64,000 nucleotides of DNA from Skermanella rosea (GTDB lineage: Bacteria; Pseudomonadota; Alphaproteobacteria; Azospirillales; Azospirillaceae), in contig NZ_CP086111.1 in assembly GCF_016806835.2 (NCBI RefSeq), forward strand, positions 5,821,471-5,885,470, given 5' to 3'. This document shows, one piece after another, positions 7,684 to 15,777 of this stretch (position 1 is the stretch's first letter; each line of letters begins with the position of its first letter). Both the position numbers and the translations under genes were made by a program. The notes beneath the pieces are model-generated. The model was not told the DNA's origin, made no database searches, and saw nothing but the letters and a program-made list of their open reading frames with translations.

Positions 7684-9687
7684 GTGAAAGATACATACTT
7701 TTCATCTGCTGGCATCCCGGTTGCCGAAGTTGCTTCATCCTTGGCTGACCTTCGGGAAAAGACGCTTCTGCAACAACCCGAGAGAACGGAGGACATCACT
7801 AATGACACTCCCGTGCTATCAGGCATTCCAGGCGTCGCAAGCAAGTTCGGAGACGACGAGTGGGATCTGACGATGGCCGACTATGCGGATCGCCGCCGGC
7901 GTTTGCTGGTGCTCGACTTCCGATGGATCGCATCGCCAGATATCAAGCGTACCCTCAAAGAGCTTTACTACCACAGAATGAATACGCTTATATCTAATAG
8001 GGTTAAGTTCGTTTCCGCGGCGACCTGTGTTCAAGAACTTGGCTCGATGAAGCGGTTCATTCGGTGGTTAGCTCGCTACTATCCATTTGTTGAGTCGTTC
8101 TCGCATGTTACCCAGCCAATGGTTCATGCTTACCGAGTTTGGTTGCAGTACCCGAGTAATGCCGCTGCGTTCACAAGAGCAGAAGTCAGGAAAGCACGCG
8201 GCGACAAAGTTCATCCTTCAACCGTCTGGCAGCACCTAAAACCAATTTGGGCCCTCGACGCATACCGTTTTCACCTGAGCAGACCCATGACGTTCCGCCC
8301 CTATGGCGGCAAGCTCACGTCGCACCTCGTCGGCGTCGAGCCTAGAACTCGTGAAAATTCAACAGAAATCATCCCGGACGAAGTTCTGCATCCCATCATC
8401 GTTCATGCCTTGCGGTACGTGGATCGGTACGGAGACGACGTAGTGGCTCGGGTTGAGGCGTTTGAAGCTCACCTCGCGACGAGCGTCTATAGGCCTCGCG
8501 ACGGTCTTGACTGGTCAACCGTGCCCAAAACTTTGATTTCGAATTGCCCGGACCTCGGCCATCCTTGGCGTGAACCCTGGTTGATAGAGCCGGCGGGCAC
8601 GTACTCTCCCCGGTACGAAACGACTCAGGAGCTTCTGCACGTGACGGCCGCCTGCGCCTGCCTTCTTATGTACCTCAGCGGCATACGGCCTCTCGAATTA
8701 ACGATGCTTCGCCGCGACTGCTTGCAGGCGGTAAAAGACCCGAAAACAGGCGACGTGATCCGCTGGAAGGTTATCGGCTTGCCTGCGAAAAAGCGTGTGC
8801 AAAAAGGAAAAAAGCCGAAACCAGTTGAATGGGTCATCCCGGAAGAGGCCGCTCGCGCCGTTATGCTGCTTCAACGAGCATGGGAATCCATGCGCAGGCG
8901 TCATGACGATGATCACCTTGTGCTCAACGCCCATGCGTTGGGCACCAAATCCCGAAAACATGGATTCCCGACTACGCCCCAGCGTATCCAGACAATGACT
9001 TACAGTTTTGCAAAAATGATCACAAACCGCTTCGGTGTCAAGGTGCCAAGCCATTTCACACCGTCCCAGTTCCGCCGCACCTTGGCCCGGCACATCGCCC
9101 GCGAACCTTTCGGCATCATTGCCGGCAAACTCCAATACAATCACGTAAAAACGATGATCTTCGAGGGGTACGCGGGCAGCGATGATGATGGCTTGCGCAA
9201 TGAGATATTCGAGGAGAGAATCCTGGCCAACTTCGACCTTCTCGAGGAAATGGAGAAGGATGCCGATCAAGGCATCCATATTGGGCCTGGATCTAAACGG
9301 CTGGTCAGCACTTGGAAAGCCGCAAAAGCAGGAATCCAAGCTAAAATAGATACATCTCGCCATGAAATGGCCACGAATGGCGCACTACGATCAATTGCTT
9401 CAACCATTTACGTAGGTGCATTGAACCTCTGCAACTTCGATCCTATGACAGCTCTGTGTCTTCGACCGGAAGAGAAAGTGAACGCCAACGCGCCGGTGAT
9501 GCCGTTTTGCGCGCCAGGAAAATGTCCAAATTCCGTGGTCTGCCGGAACCATATCCCAGCGTGGAAGGAAATGCGTGACGATGCGGTTGCGCTGCGTGAT
9601 CAAGCCGGCCGCAGTGGTCCGCAACGCGCCAGCCTGACCAGGCAGATCCGTGAATACGATGAGATCATCATGAAAGCAGCCCCGTAA
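7684..9687 (+). CDS. ginC: Tyrosine recombinase-like protein, third of trio
   Basis: Large (667 aa) integrase-like protein, GTG start at 7684, 12 bp after ginB. The catalytic core is partly visible: Arg in YLSGIRPLELTMLR (about 340), a second box reading FTPSQFRRTLARH, where Gln stands in the usual His position before the Arg, and a candidate nucleophile Tyr in IFEGYAGS near residue 497. A C-terminal segment with several Cys (CNFDPMTALC, CAPGKCPNSVVCRNH) resembles a zinc-binding tail. Together with ginA and ginB it forms the three-integrase signature of GInts. Confidence 0.8.
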   Translation: MKDTYFSSAGIPVAEVASSLADLREKTLLQQPERTEDITNDTPVLSGIPGVASKFGDDEWDLTMADYADRRRRLLVLDFRWIASPDIKRTLKELYYHRMNTLISNRVKFVSAATCVQELGSMKRFIRWLARYYPFVESFSHVTQPMVHAYRVWLQYPSNAAAFTRAEVRKARGDKVHPSTVWQHLKPIWALDAYRFHLSRPMTFRPYGGKLTSHLVGVEPRTRENSTEIIPDEVLHPIIVHALRYVDRYGDDVVARVEAFEAHLATSVYRPRDGLDWSTVPKTLISNCPDLGHPWREPWLIEPAGTYSPRYETTQELLHVTAACACLLMYLSGIRPLELTMLRRDCLQAVKDPKTGDVIRWKVIGLPAKKRVQKGKKPKPVEWVIPEEAARAVMLLQRAWESMRRRHDDDHLVLNAHALGTKSRKHGFPTTPQRIQTMTYSFAKMITNRFGVKVPSHFTPSQFRRTLARHIAREPFGIIAGKLQYNHVKTMIFEGYAGSDDDGLRNEIFEERILANFDLLEEMEKDADQGIHIGPGSKRLVSTWKAAKAGIQAKIDTSRHEMATNGALRSIASTIYVGALNLCNFDPMTALCLRPEEKVNANAPVMPFCAPGKCPNSVVCRNHIPAWKEMRDDAVALRDQAGRSGPQRASLTRQIREYDEIIMKAAP

Positions 9688-9694
9688 CCGTCCG

Positions 9695-10237
9695 ATGAAA
9701 ATGAACCTTGAGGCTCGCGGAGAGATCATCCACCGCACCGAGCTCCGCGTCACCGAGCTAGAGGCCATTCCGTCGGAATGCCGCCGCAATAGGGAACGGA
9801 ATGAACTAGCCCTACGCACCGCGCTGCTGCGCCTCATACGGAGCCGTCCCGTCAAGACTGATGGCGCCCTGACAAACGAGAACCTGGTCATCGAGTCTGG
9901 AGTTTCTCGTGCTACCGTCTACCGTAACGCTGAAATCATGTCGGATTGGAAGATCCTTGTAGAGACGATGCCAGGTTCTTCTACTCCGGGCTTGCGCGAA
10001 CAGATACGCGACCTCAAAGTCACGATCAGCCGGCTGGAGGCGCAAATGTCGGAAGAGCGCCGACGGTTTCAGGCAGTTCAAGATATCCTGGTGCAGCGTC
10101 TTCAAGCGCTGACGCTGGCACTGGTCGAGGCACGGGACGGCTCAAAAGTCATGTCGGTAGGTGAACTCCGCCGGAAACGTCGGGTTGCACAGGAAGAATA
10201 CGAAACCAAATCCGGACATTCCGGTGGGGATATTTAA
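9695..10237 (+). CDS. ginD: Small HTH/coiled-coil partner of the integrase trio
   Basis: 180-aa basic protein, 7 bp after ginC. Residues about 65-90 (LTNENLVIESGVSRATVYRN) look like a helix-turn-helix, and about 100-145 form a charged coiled coil (LREQIRDLKVTISRLEAQM). This matches the small fourth gene of gin operons and is also reminiscent of TnpC of Tn554-type transposons, which regulates recombination. It ends the conserved operon; about 200 bp without a recognisable gene follow before the IS701-type element. Confidence 0.7.
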   Translation: MKMNLEARGEIIHRTELRVTELEAIPSECRRNRERNELALRTALLRLIRSRPVKTDGALTNENLVIESGVSRATVYRNAEIMSDWKILVETMPGSSTPGLREQIRDLKVTISRLEAQMSEERRRFQAVQDILVQRLQALTLALVEARDGSKVMSVGELRRKRRVAQEEYETKSGHSGGDI

Positions 10238-10510
10238 CTCACGGGAGAATTTGCCTGCTTCATTGTGCTACCTCTGATAAGCATAGGGTCTCACAAACTC
10301 CCCAATTGATTTCTGCCGATGCACAGCCAGCACTCGACATTTCTTGGAACAACAAACGAGATTTCATCTGCGTGTCTCCGGTTACGACGGAACATCGAGC
10401 AGCGAAACAGCCCTCGTTGGTTCCACTACGATAAGCCCTGCTAGTACTACAGCCGGGATAGATTGGCGTCAGGATTGTTGACCTAGCGTTCCGACTGATG
10501 GGGGCGCAGC

Positions 10511-11882
10511 ATGACGACGGTTACGGAAGCAGCGAGTTGGTCGAGCGGTTTGGACGCTGTTGTGGAACGGATCGGGCGCCGGTTTTATCGACGTGAGGCC
10601 CGGGAACGGGCACGGCGCTATCTGGCCGGTCTTCTTGCGCCCTTGGAACGGAAGAACGGCTGGCATCTGGCGGAAGCCGCCGGTGATACCAGTCCGGACA
10701 GCGTCCAGGACTTCCTGGCGCGCATGCGCTGGGATGCCGATGCGGTGCGCGATGACCTGCGCGCCTATGTCGTCGAGCATTTGGGCGACCCCGGTGCCGT
10801 TGTGGTGCTCGACGAGACCGGCTTTCTCAAGAAGGGCGAGCACTCCGTCGGAGTGCAGCGTCAGTACTCCGGGACTGCCGGACGCATCGAGAATTGCCAG
10901 ACGGAGGGCGGTCCGAAGGATCGAAGGCGAAGCCTTCGAAGGCCGTAGTCCGAGCGAGACTTGCGAGCGACGGTCGGCGTGTTCCTCGGTTACGCCGGCC
11001 AGCACGGCTACGCGCTGATCGATCGCGCCTTGTACCTGCCGCAGGCCTGGGCGACCGACGAGGCGCGCCGCCGGTCCGCCTGGGTGCCCGACACGGTGGC
11101 CTTCGCCACCAAGCCGAAACTGGGCCTGGCGATGCTGGAGCGCGCCCTGGATGCCGGCGTGCCCCGCGCCTGGGTAGCGGGCGACAGCGTCTATGGCGCC
11201 GACAGTGCGATCCGGCGCGCCCTGGAGCGCCGCCGCATCGGCTACGTGCTGGCCGTCACCAGTGGACAGCGCCTGTGGCCGGGGACGGTAAGTGATTGGG
11301 TCGAGGAGGTGCCGGCCGATGGATGGCACCGGCTCAGTGCGGGCGACGGCACCAAGGGACCCAGGCTGTACGACTGGGCCTGCCTTCCCTTCCGCGGCGC
11401 CCCGGAGGGGTGGCGGAAGGGACTGCTGATCCGGCGGCGGCTGGGTGATGGCGAGTTGACGTTCTATCTGACCTGCGCTCCGGACGGCACGACCCTGGCC
11501 GATCTGGTTCGCGTGGCTGGCGCGCGCTGGACCATTGAAAGCAGCTTCGAAATGGCCAAGCAGGAGGTCGGGCTTGACCAGTACGAGGTTCGCTCCTGGA
11601 CCGGCTGGCACCGGCATATCACCTTGGTCCTGCTGGCCTTCGCCTTTCTCACCGTCGTGCGTCAGGCGGCGATCGGGGGGAAAGGACCCGGCCGACTTGA
11701 TGGCCGACCTTCTACCCCTGACCGTGCCCGAGATACGTCGCCTGCTTCATTCCCTCGTCTCCCAAAGCCCGCGCGACCCCGGAACCGCTATCGCTTGGTC
11801 ACTCTGGCGAAGACGCCACCAGCAAAGGGCTCGACGCAGTCACTGGAAACGACGAACCTCAATCGAAAGTGAACGGCTGTAG
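10511..11882 (+). pseudogene. IS701-family transposase, broken by an internal insertion and a frameshift
   Basis: The N-terminal part ([25 protein letters not shown]) is the conserved first Asp region of IS701-type transposases. After GRIENCQ the frame enters 69 foreign bases ending in a TAG (10946-10948); the same frame resumes at about 10970 with VGVFLGYAGQHGYALIDR and runs through ARWTIESSFEMAKQEVGLDQYEVR (the catalytic Glu region). Near 11677-11690, around a run of six Gs, the frame shifts; the expected C-terminus LPLTVPEIRRLLH continues in another frame and ends at 11882. Two independent lesions make it a pseudogene. Confidence 0.85.
10901..10969 (+). repeat. 69-bp hairpin-bearing insertion inside the transposase
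   Basis: The reading frame before and after this segment is the same, so its length is a multiple of three (69, or 72 if no target duplication). It contains the inverted repeat TCGAAGGC/GCCTTCGA around GAA (10921-10939) and a second short repeat GCGAGAC/GCGAGCG. ACG occurs at both borders (10901-10903 and 10970-10972) and may be a 3-bp duplication. It looks like a small palindromic repeat element of REP or MITE type. Other copies in the genome would confirm this. Confidence 0.55.
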
Positions 11883-11884
11883 TA

Positions 11885-12290
11885 CTAGATCGCGGGCGAC
11901 TCCCTGCTGACCACCGAGCGATGCAATGGCGGCAATGAACCAGGTTTCGAATTCCTTGTTGGCGAGCACGACCAGATGACTGACATCACGCCTGACCCGT
12001 CTCGCCCTTTCCAGGAGATGCGGCCCCAGCGTCGCCGGGCACCATTTCGCATCGTCGCAATCCAGCAGGATCAGGACATGGCCTCCCTGCGGAGCGGCCT
12101 TGGCAGCCGCCAGGGCGACATGCTTGCGGAAATAGACGTCGTCGTTCAGGAAGGATCCGCATTTGACGCGGATCGGCGGGTTCACGCGCAGGGGAACATT
12201 CGACATATGGTGCGCTGCCATCCTGTGCAGCAGCACGGGTACGGCTTCCACTTCCCCATGTCCCTCGACGATCGGCGCGATGAAGACCAT
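11885..12290 (-). pseudogene. DUF4276 family protein, truncated by the IS
   Basis: Minus-strand frame from the ATG at 12290: MVFIAPIVEGHGEVEAVPVL is the hallmark N-terminus of DUF4276 (a TOPRIM-like fold, acidic residues in VEGHGE and LLDCDD). About 135 residues remain before the IS boundary at 11885. Joining across the IS through one CTAG gives a continuous frame to a stop at 10382-10384, but that tail does not look like DUF4276, so the gene may have been rearranged earlier. It lies 2 bp downstream of the AAA ATPase gene and was surely co-transcribed with it. Confidence 0.8.
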
Positions 12291-12292
12291 GG

Positions 12293-13507
12293 TCAGCGGC
12301 CGGCGCTGTCGAAAAGCTTCAACTGGCGATCGTTGGAGACATCCGTCACCGACGCCGGATCCGGGGAGAGCTGGTTCTGGCGCAGCAATTCACCCGGGGT
12401 GAACATCTTCTCGCGCAGCAACTCCCGCGTCTGCGGATCTATCCTGCCGATGCGGGTGAGACCAGCCTCGTTGTCCACCGCCAGGATCGCTTCAGGAGGT
12501 ATGTCGGTATTGTCCAGCAACTCGGGGCTATGGCTGGTGACCAGGATCTGGCAATCGGCCGCCCCCTCCCGCAGGGCGGACAAAAGCACGCTCGACGCCG
12601 CCGGGTGCAAGGCGATTTCCGGTTCCTCGAGCCCGATCAGCAACGGCGCGTTGGCGTGGTCCTTCGCCGACATCGCCTGGAGCACGGCCAGCAGGATGCC
12701 GAACGCCCTCAACGTGCCGTCGGACATGGCCGCCGCCAGGAAGCGCCAATGATGGGCCTGTCCCTTGACGTTCTGCCTGAATTCGATGGTTTCCTGGGAA
12801 CCGAGCGCTTTCACTTCGGCGTCCGAAATGCCGGGAACGATCCGCGAAAGGCTGTCGCGGACCTTGTCCTTGGCCTCGGCCGAGAACTGCTGGAAGACGC
12901 TCGCGGCATTGCTGCCGTCACGGCGGAGGATGTCCCCGGGATCAGGCCTTTGCATCGCGGCGATCGACGCCGGGTTCAGATTGTAGACCTCGATCCTCGA
13001 CAGGGCATCGAAGACCGGCCGAAACTCCGGAATCCCGGACGCCGCCACCAGGAACAGCCGGTCCGATAACGCGGCAGGCATCGGGGTGACCGAGGAGTTT
13101 TCCAGTCTCCCGGACTTCACACGGAAGTGGTGGAATACTCCCAGGGCTTCCGCCGGGGCGATACGGCATTCCTCATCCTGGACTTCGAATGCCCCGCTCG
13201 GTTTGGCACCGACGCGGACCGCATAATGTCCCCGACTTCCGTTCGGCAGCGTGAAATCGAACCTCAACGCGAAATGGTTGGGATGACCGCCGGACCGCCG
13301 CCGGACTTCCTTGATCGATCCACGCTCCCGAAGCGCATGATCAATGGACGTCCTCAAGGACTCGGCGACGAAGCGCAATGCGTCCAGGAAGTTGCTTTTG
13401 CCCGCTCCGTTCGGGCCGACCAGGAACATCAGCGGACCCAGCTCGAGCTGGCACGCAGCGATACTCTTGTAGTTCCGGATGGTCACCTGACGGATGAAGG
13501 CGGGCAT
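12293..13507 (-). CDS. AAA family ATPase (SMC/RecF-like, AAA_21 type)
   Basis: 404-aa ATPase from the ATG at 13507; the frame is open further upstream, but the family N-terminus is MPAFIRQVTIRNYKSI. Walker A is GPNGAGKSN at residues 31-39; LIGLEEPEIALHP near residue 290 is Walker B with the D-loop region; VTSHSPELLDN near residue 320 contains the H-loop. ABC-type AAA ATPases paired with TOPRIM-like proteins are common in phage defence (OLD, PARIS and similar systems). With the adjacent DUF4276 gene it makes a two-gene module, now probably inactive because the partner is truncated. Defence is an inference. Confidence 0.8.
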   Translation of the reverse strand: MPAFIRQVTIRNYKSIAACQLELGPLMFLVGPNGAGKSNFLDALRFVAESLRTSIDHALRERGSIKEVRRRSGGHPNHFALRFDFTLPNGSRGHYAVRVGAKPSGAFEVQDEECRIAPAEALGVFHHFRVKSGRLENSSVTPMPAALSDRLFLVAASGIPEFRPVFDALSRIEVYNLNPASIAAMQRPDPGDILRRDGSNAASVFQQFSAEAKDKVRDSLSRIVPGISDAEVKALGSQETIEFRQNVKGQAHHWRFLAAAMSDGTLRAFGILLAVLQAMSAKDHANAPLLIGLEEPEIALHPAASSVLLSALREGAADCQILVTSHSPELLDNTDIPPEAILAVDNEAGLTRIGRIDPQTRELLREKMFTPGELLRQNQLSPDPASVTDVSNDRQLKLFDSAGR

Positions 13508-13611
13508 GGAGGCAACTCCGGGACGGAAGGACAGCGCTGGATACCGTACTCTCGCACGGATTTCATCCGGCATCGATTTCCGGCCGTCGAGCAGAGCGCC
13601 CAGGAAACAGA

Positions 13612-13650
13612 AAAGGGGTGCTGCGCCCGGAAGCGCCGCACCCCTTTCCT
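13612..13650. terminator. Rho-independent terminator, usable in both directions
   Basis: Stem AAAGGGGTGC (13612-13621) pairs with GCACCCCTTT (13638-13647) around a 16-nt loop, with A/T runs on both sides. On the minus strand it follows the porin-like tail that stops at 13674; on that strand the next gene is the AAA ATPase. Confidence 0.75.
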
Positions 13651-13673
13651 TCCAGCCGGAGCCGTGCCGCGGA

Positions 13674-13694
13674 TCAGAAATCCAGGCGGGTGCT
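13674..13694 (-). pseudogene. C-terminal scrap of an outer-membrane porin-like gene
   Basis: The minus-strand frame reads STRLDF then a stop at 13674-13676, directly followed by the terminator. A terminal Phe after alternating residues is the usual last strand of outer-membrane beta-barrels. Upstream (above about 13695) sequence changes to an unrelated gene fragment on the other strand. Very short, so the assignment is tentative. Confidence 0.3.
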
Positions 13695-13928
13695 CTAATT
13701 CCCGCAATCGTAGCCAGCGCGCTGCCTGACCTGACCGGCAAGCGCGTCATGCTCGTCGATGATCTGCTTTCGACGGGGAGCACTCTTCGGTCAGCTAAGG
13801 TGCTTCTTGACACCGCCGGCGTTGCGGGCGTGTTTGGAGTTTGCCTCTTGAGCAGCACTGGCGGTGTTCGCACCGACGTCGCCAGGGTATTGACAGATGC
13901 GTTGGCGCGCCCTACTCTTGAAGCATAG
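13695..13928 (+). pseudogene. Phosphoribosyltransferase-like C-terminal fragment
   Basis: The frame ending at 13928 contains GKRVMLVDDLLSTGSTLRSA, a PRPP-binding loop (four hydrophobics, DD, then STGST) as in ComF- or orotate-type phosphoribosyltransferases. Upstream of about 13695 the same frame runs antisense through the porin tail and terminator and makes no sense, so the N-terminal half is missing. It is a remnant without its own start or promoter. Confidence 0.6.
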
Positions 13929-13932
13929 ACGT

Positions 13933-13957
13933 TGACCGCGCATACGCCTCGCGGTCA
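13933..13957. terminator. Hairpin between convergent gene ends
   Basis: TGACCGCG (13933-13940) and CGCGGTCA (13950-13957) form a perfect 8-bp stem with a 9-nt loop, followed by TTAAATAT on the plus strand. It sits 4 bp after the phosphoribosyltransferase fragment and directly at the end of the small ORF on the minus strand, so it probably terminates one or both. Confidence 0.5.
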
Positions 13958-14197
13958 TTAAATATCAGGCATTCCTTCGGGGATGTAGGTCCGGGCGAGC
14001 GCCAGAGCAAGGCCAAGCCACAAGGGCAAGAAGTTGCTTAGTCGGGGACCGGCCGACGCAGATTCAGGGGGTGGGCCGCAAGGTTCCGCCCCCTGAGTTT
14101 TTGTGCTCCTCAAACTGCGCCTCACCTCGTCAAGCAGCATTGCACTGGCGGGCATCGTTAGGGTCAGCATCAGAGCGACGGTTGTCAGAGTGCGCAT
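13958..14197 (-). CDS. Small secreted or membrane protein, unknown
   Basis: 79 aa from the ATG at 14197, which gives a clean signal-peptide-like start (MRTLTTVALMLTLTMPASA); in-frame upstream ATGs at 14224/14230 overlap the multicopper oxidase stop. A Pro/Ser-rich middle is followed by a hydrophobic stretch (NFLPLWLGLALALAR). It is the downstream neighbour of the decayed multicopper oxidase and was probably co-transcribed with it. No family recognised; it may itself be a truncated remnant. Confidence 0.35.
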   Translation of the reverse strand: MRTLTTVALMLTLTMPASAMLLDEVRRSLRSTKTQGAEPCGPPPESASAGPRLSNFLPLWLGLALALARTYIPEGMPDI

Positions 14198-14226
14198 AGG
14201 TGTGATCCTGGAAATCGGTTTCATCG

Positions 14227-15392
14227 TCAAGCGATGCGGATGGTGCTCATCATCCCGGCGATCTGGTGCTCGAGGATGTGGCAGTGGAACATCCAGTCGT
14301 CCGGATTATCGGCGACGAAGGCGATCTCGACACGATCGCGCGGCGCCAGCAGGACAGTGTCCTGCCACTCCTTGAACCGGGTTGGCTGACCGTTGCGGGA
14401 CAGCACCCGGAAGGTATGACCGTGCAAGTGCATGGGATGGTGTCAGGCCGTCTCGTTGATCATCGCGATGATGCAGGTTTGGCCACGCTCGATCGTGAAG
14501 ATGGGGTTCATGACATGGCCGCCGTGGTCACCCTCGGGACCATTATCGGCGATACCATTGATCGCCCAAGCCATGCCGCTGCGCATCATTGTGCGCATGT
14601 CGATCATCTTCCCGTTCACCATTGCTCCGGCCATCGTCCCCATCATGCCACCACCCAGGGTTACCTCATGGCGAGCCGCACCGGCAAGGTTCGGCTCCGG
14701 CACCGGATTGGGTGGCAAGTTGATGATGGGAGTGTCCAGCGGTCGGTCCCGCAGCCGCTCTGGCCCGTAGCTCAGGTCTACCATCCGGTAGGCGAGGTCA
14801 CGATAAAAGTCATCCACGACGGTGGTACGGTCACCGGGAGCGCCGGTCATATCGAGCACCAGGTCGATGCGCATGGCGGGCGCCAGCACCACCCGACCAC
14901 TTTCCGGCTCGTGCGGCTCCACGGGATGGCCGTCGATCGCGACAACCAGTGGCCGATGACCCTGGAACCGAAGGCCGAAGATGCGGGCATTGGCGGGTTT
15001 ATCAGACGCAGCCGGACCCGCTCGCCGGACCGGACAGGGAAGTCCTCGACCACCTGACCGTTGATGGTGACGCTGTTGCCGATCCTGCCGTTATGGCTCA
15101 GATCCATCATGTTGCCGAAGTCGTTGCTGATCGAGGCGTCCGCTTTCGAACGCCAGTCGCCCAGCATCCAGGTGAGGTCACGATCGACCTGGATCGGCTC
15201 CTGCTCTTCGACGATGAGCGCTCCGGAGAGGCCGCGGCCGACCTGTTCGTGGCTGCGAATGTGCGGGTGGTACCAGAAAGTGCCTGCGTCCACGACCTCG
15301 AACTCATAGGTGAAGGTTTCGCCGGGGGCGATCGGCGGCACGGGCATGTGCGGCACGCCGTCCATAGCATTCGGTACGCGGATTATGGCCCG
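14227..15392 (-). pseudogene. CopA/CueO-like multicopper oxidase, decayed
   Basis: Remains of a periplasmic three-domain multicopper oxidase. The readable part begins at RVPNAMDGVPHM, so about the first 80-100 residues (including the HWHG motif) are gone. FWYHPHIRSHEQ, HHPMHLHGHTF and MFHCHILEHQIAGMM are copper-ligand motifs. A one-base deletion at about 14996 breaks INAANARIFG, and the Trp codon in NETAWHHP has become TGA at 14443-14445. Three independent lesions mean it is dead. Intact multicopper oxidases elsewhere in the window may have made it dispensable. Confidence 0.9.
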
Positions 15393-15755
15393 ACAATCAG
15401 GATAGGAAGAGCGTCAATCAGGGGTTCTTCCGCACTTCCGGTGCACACGGATCAAGAGTGAAAACCGAGTGAATATATTGAGAGGGCGTTCCCACTCGTA
15501 ACCTGAAGCCACTCCTTGCTTGATTGCGCATTCTCCCTGCTGCCACCCGGCATGGCAGTCGATCGCCTGCTGCCGTCGGGCGACCATCTCGTTCTCGAGA
15601 TGCATGCTACCAGTTCATCGGCGGCTTGCCCCTTGACGTAAATTGCCGTGACCTCTATAGGCCCCTTATCTCAGCATCGCTCTCACTCACTCGGCGGAGA
15701 AGGATCGACAAATGACATTAGAATACAATGCTTTACAGACCTGTTGAAATTAAGA
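15393..15755. other. Intergenic region without a recognisable gene
   Basis: Between the broken end of the multicopper oxidase (about 15392) and the left palindrome no convincing gene was found; short open frames here show no family features. The sequence becomes AT-rich from about 15700 toward the palindrome. Confidence 0.5.
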
Positions 15756-15772
15756 TAAAAATTTTTACCTTA
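15756..15772 (+). repeat. Left copy of a 17-bp inverted repeat flanking the ATPase gene
   Basis: TAAAAATTTTTACCTTA, itself centred on the palindrome TAAAAATTTTTA, ends 5 bp before the ATG at 15778, where a ribosome binding site would be expected. Its exact reverse complement stands at 17317-17333, after the gene. It could be an operator of the enclosed gene, the end of a small mobile unit, or a binding site for the ATPase itself. Confidence 0.75.
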
Positions 15773-15777
15773 CCTAT

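Larger units (their letters stand above)
10445..11884 (+). mobile_element. IS701-family insertion sequence, inactivated
   Basis: Ends are inverted repeats TACTACAGCCG (10445-10455) and CGGCTGTAGTA (11874-11884). Both sides are flanked by CTAG (10441-10444 and 11885-11888), a 4-bp target duplication of the YTAR type expected for the family. The 1440-bp element carries a DDE transposase read left to right. It inserted into the 3' part of the DUF4276 gene. It cannot move on its own because its transposase has an internal stop and a frameshift. Confidence 0.88.

Noticed and set aside
4629-10237. RIT element or Tn554-type transposon instead of a GInt
   Set aside because: RIT elements have three smaller recombinases and little or no cargo, and Tn554 types have only two recombinases plus TnpC; three large recombinases plus a small HTH/coiled-coil gene at the left edge of a large cargo fit GInts better. 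Kept as an alternative only.
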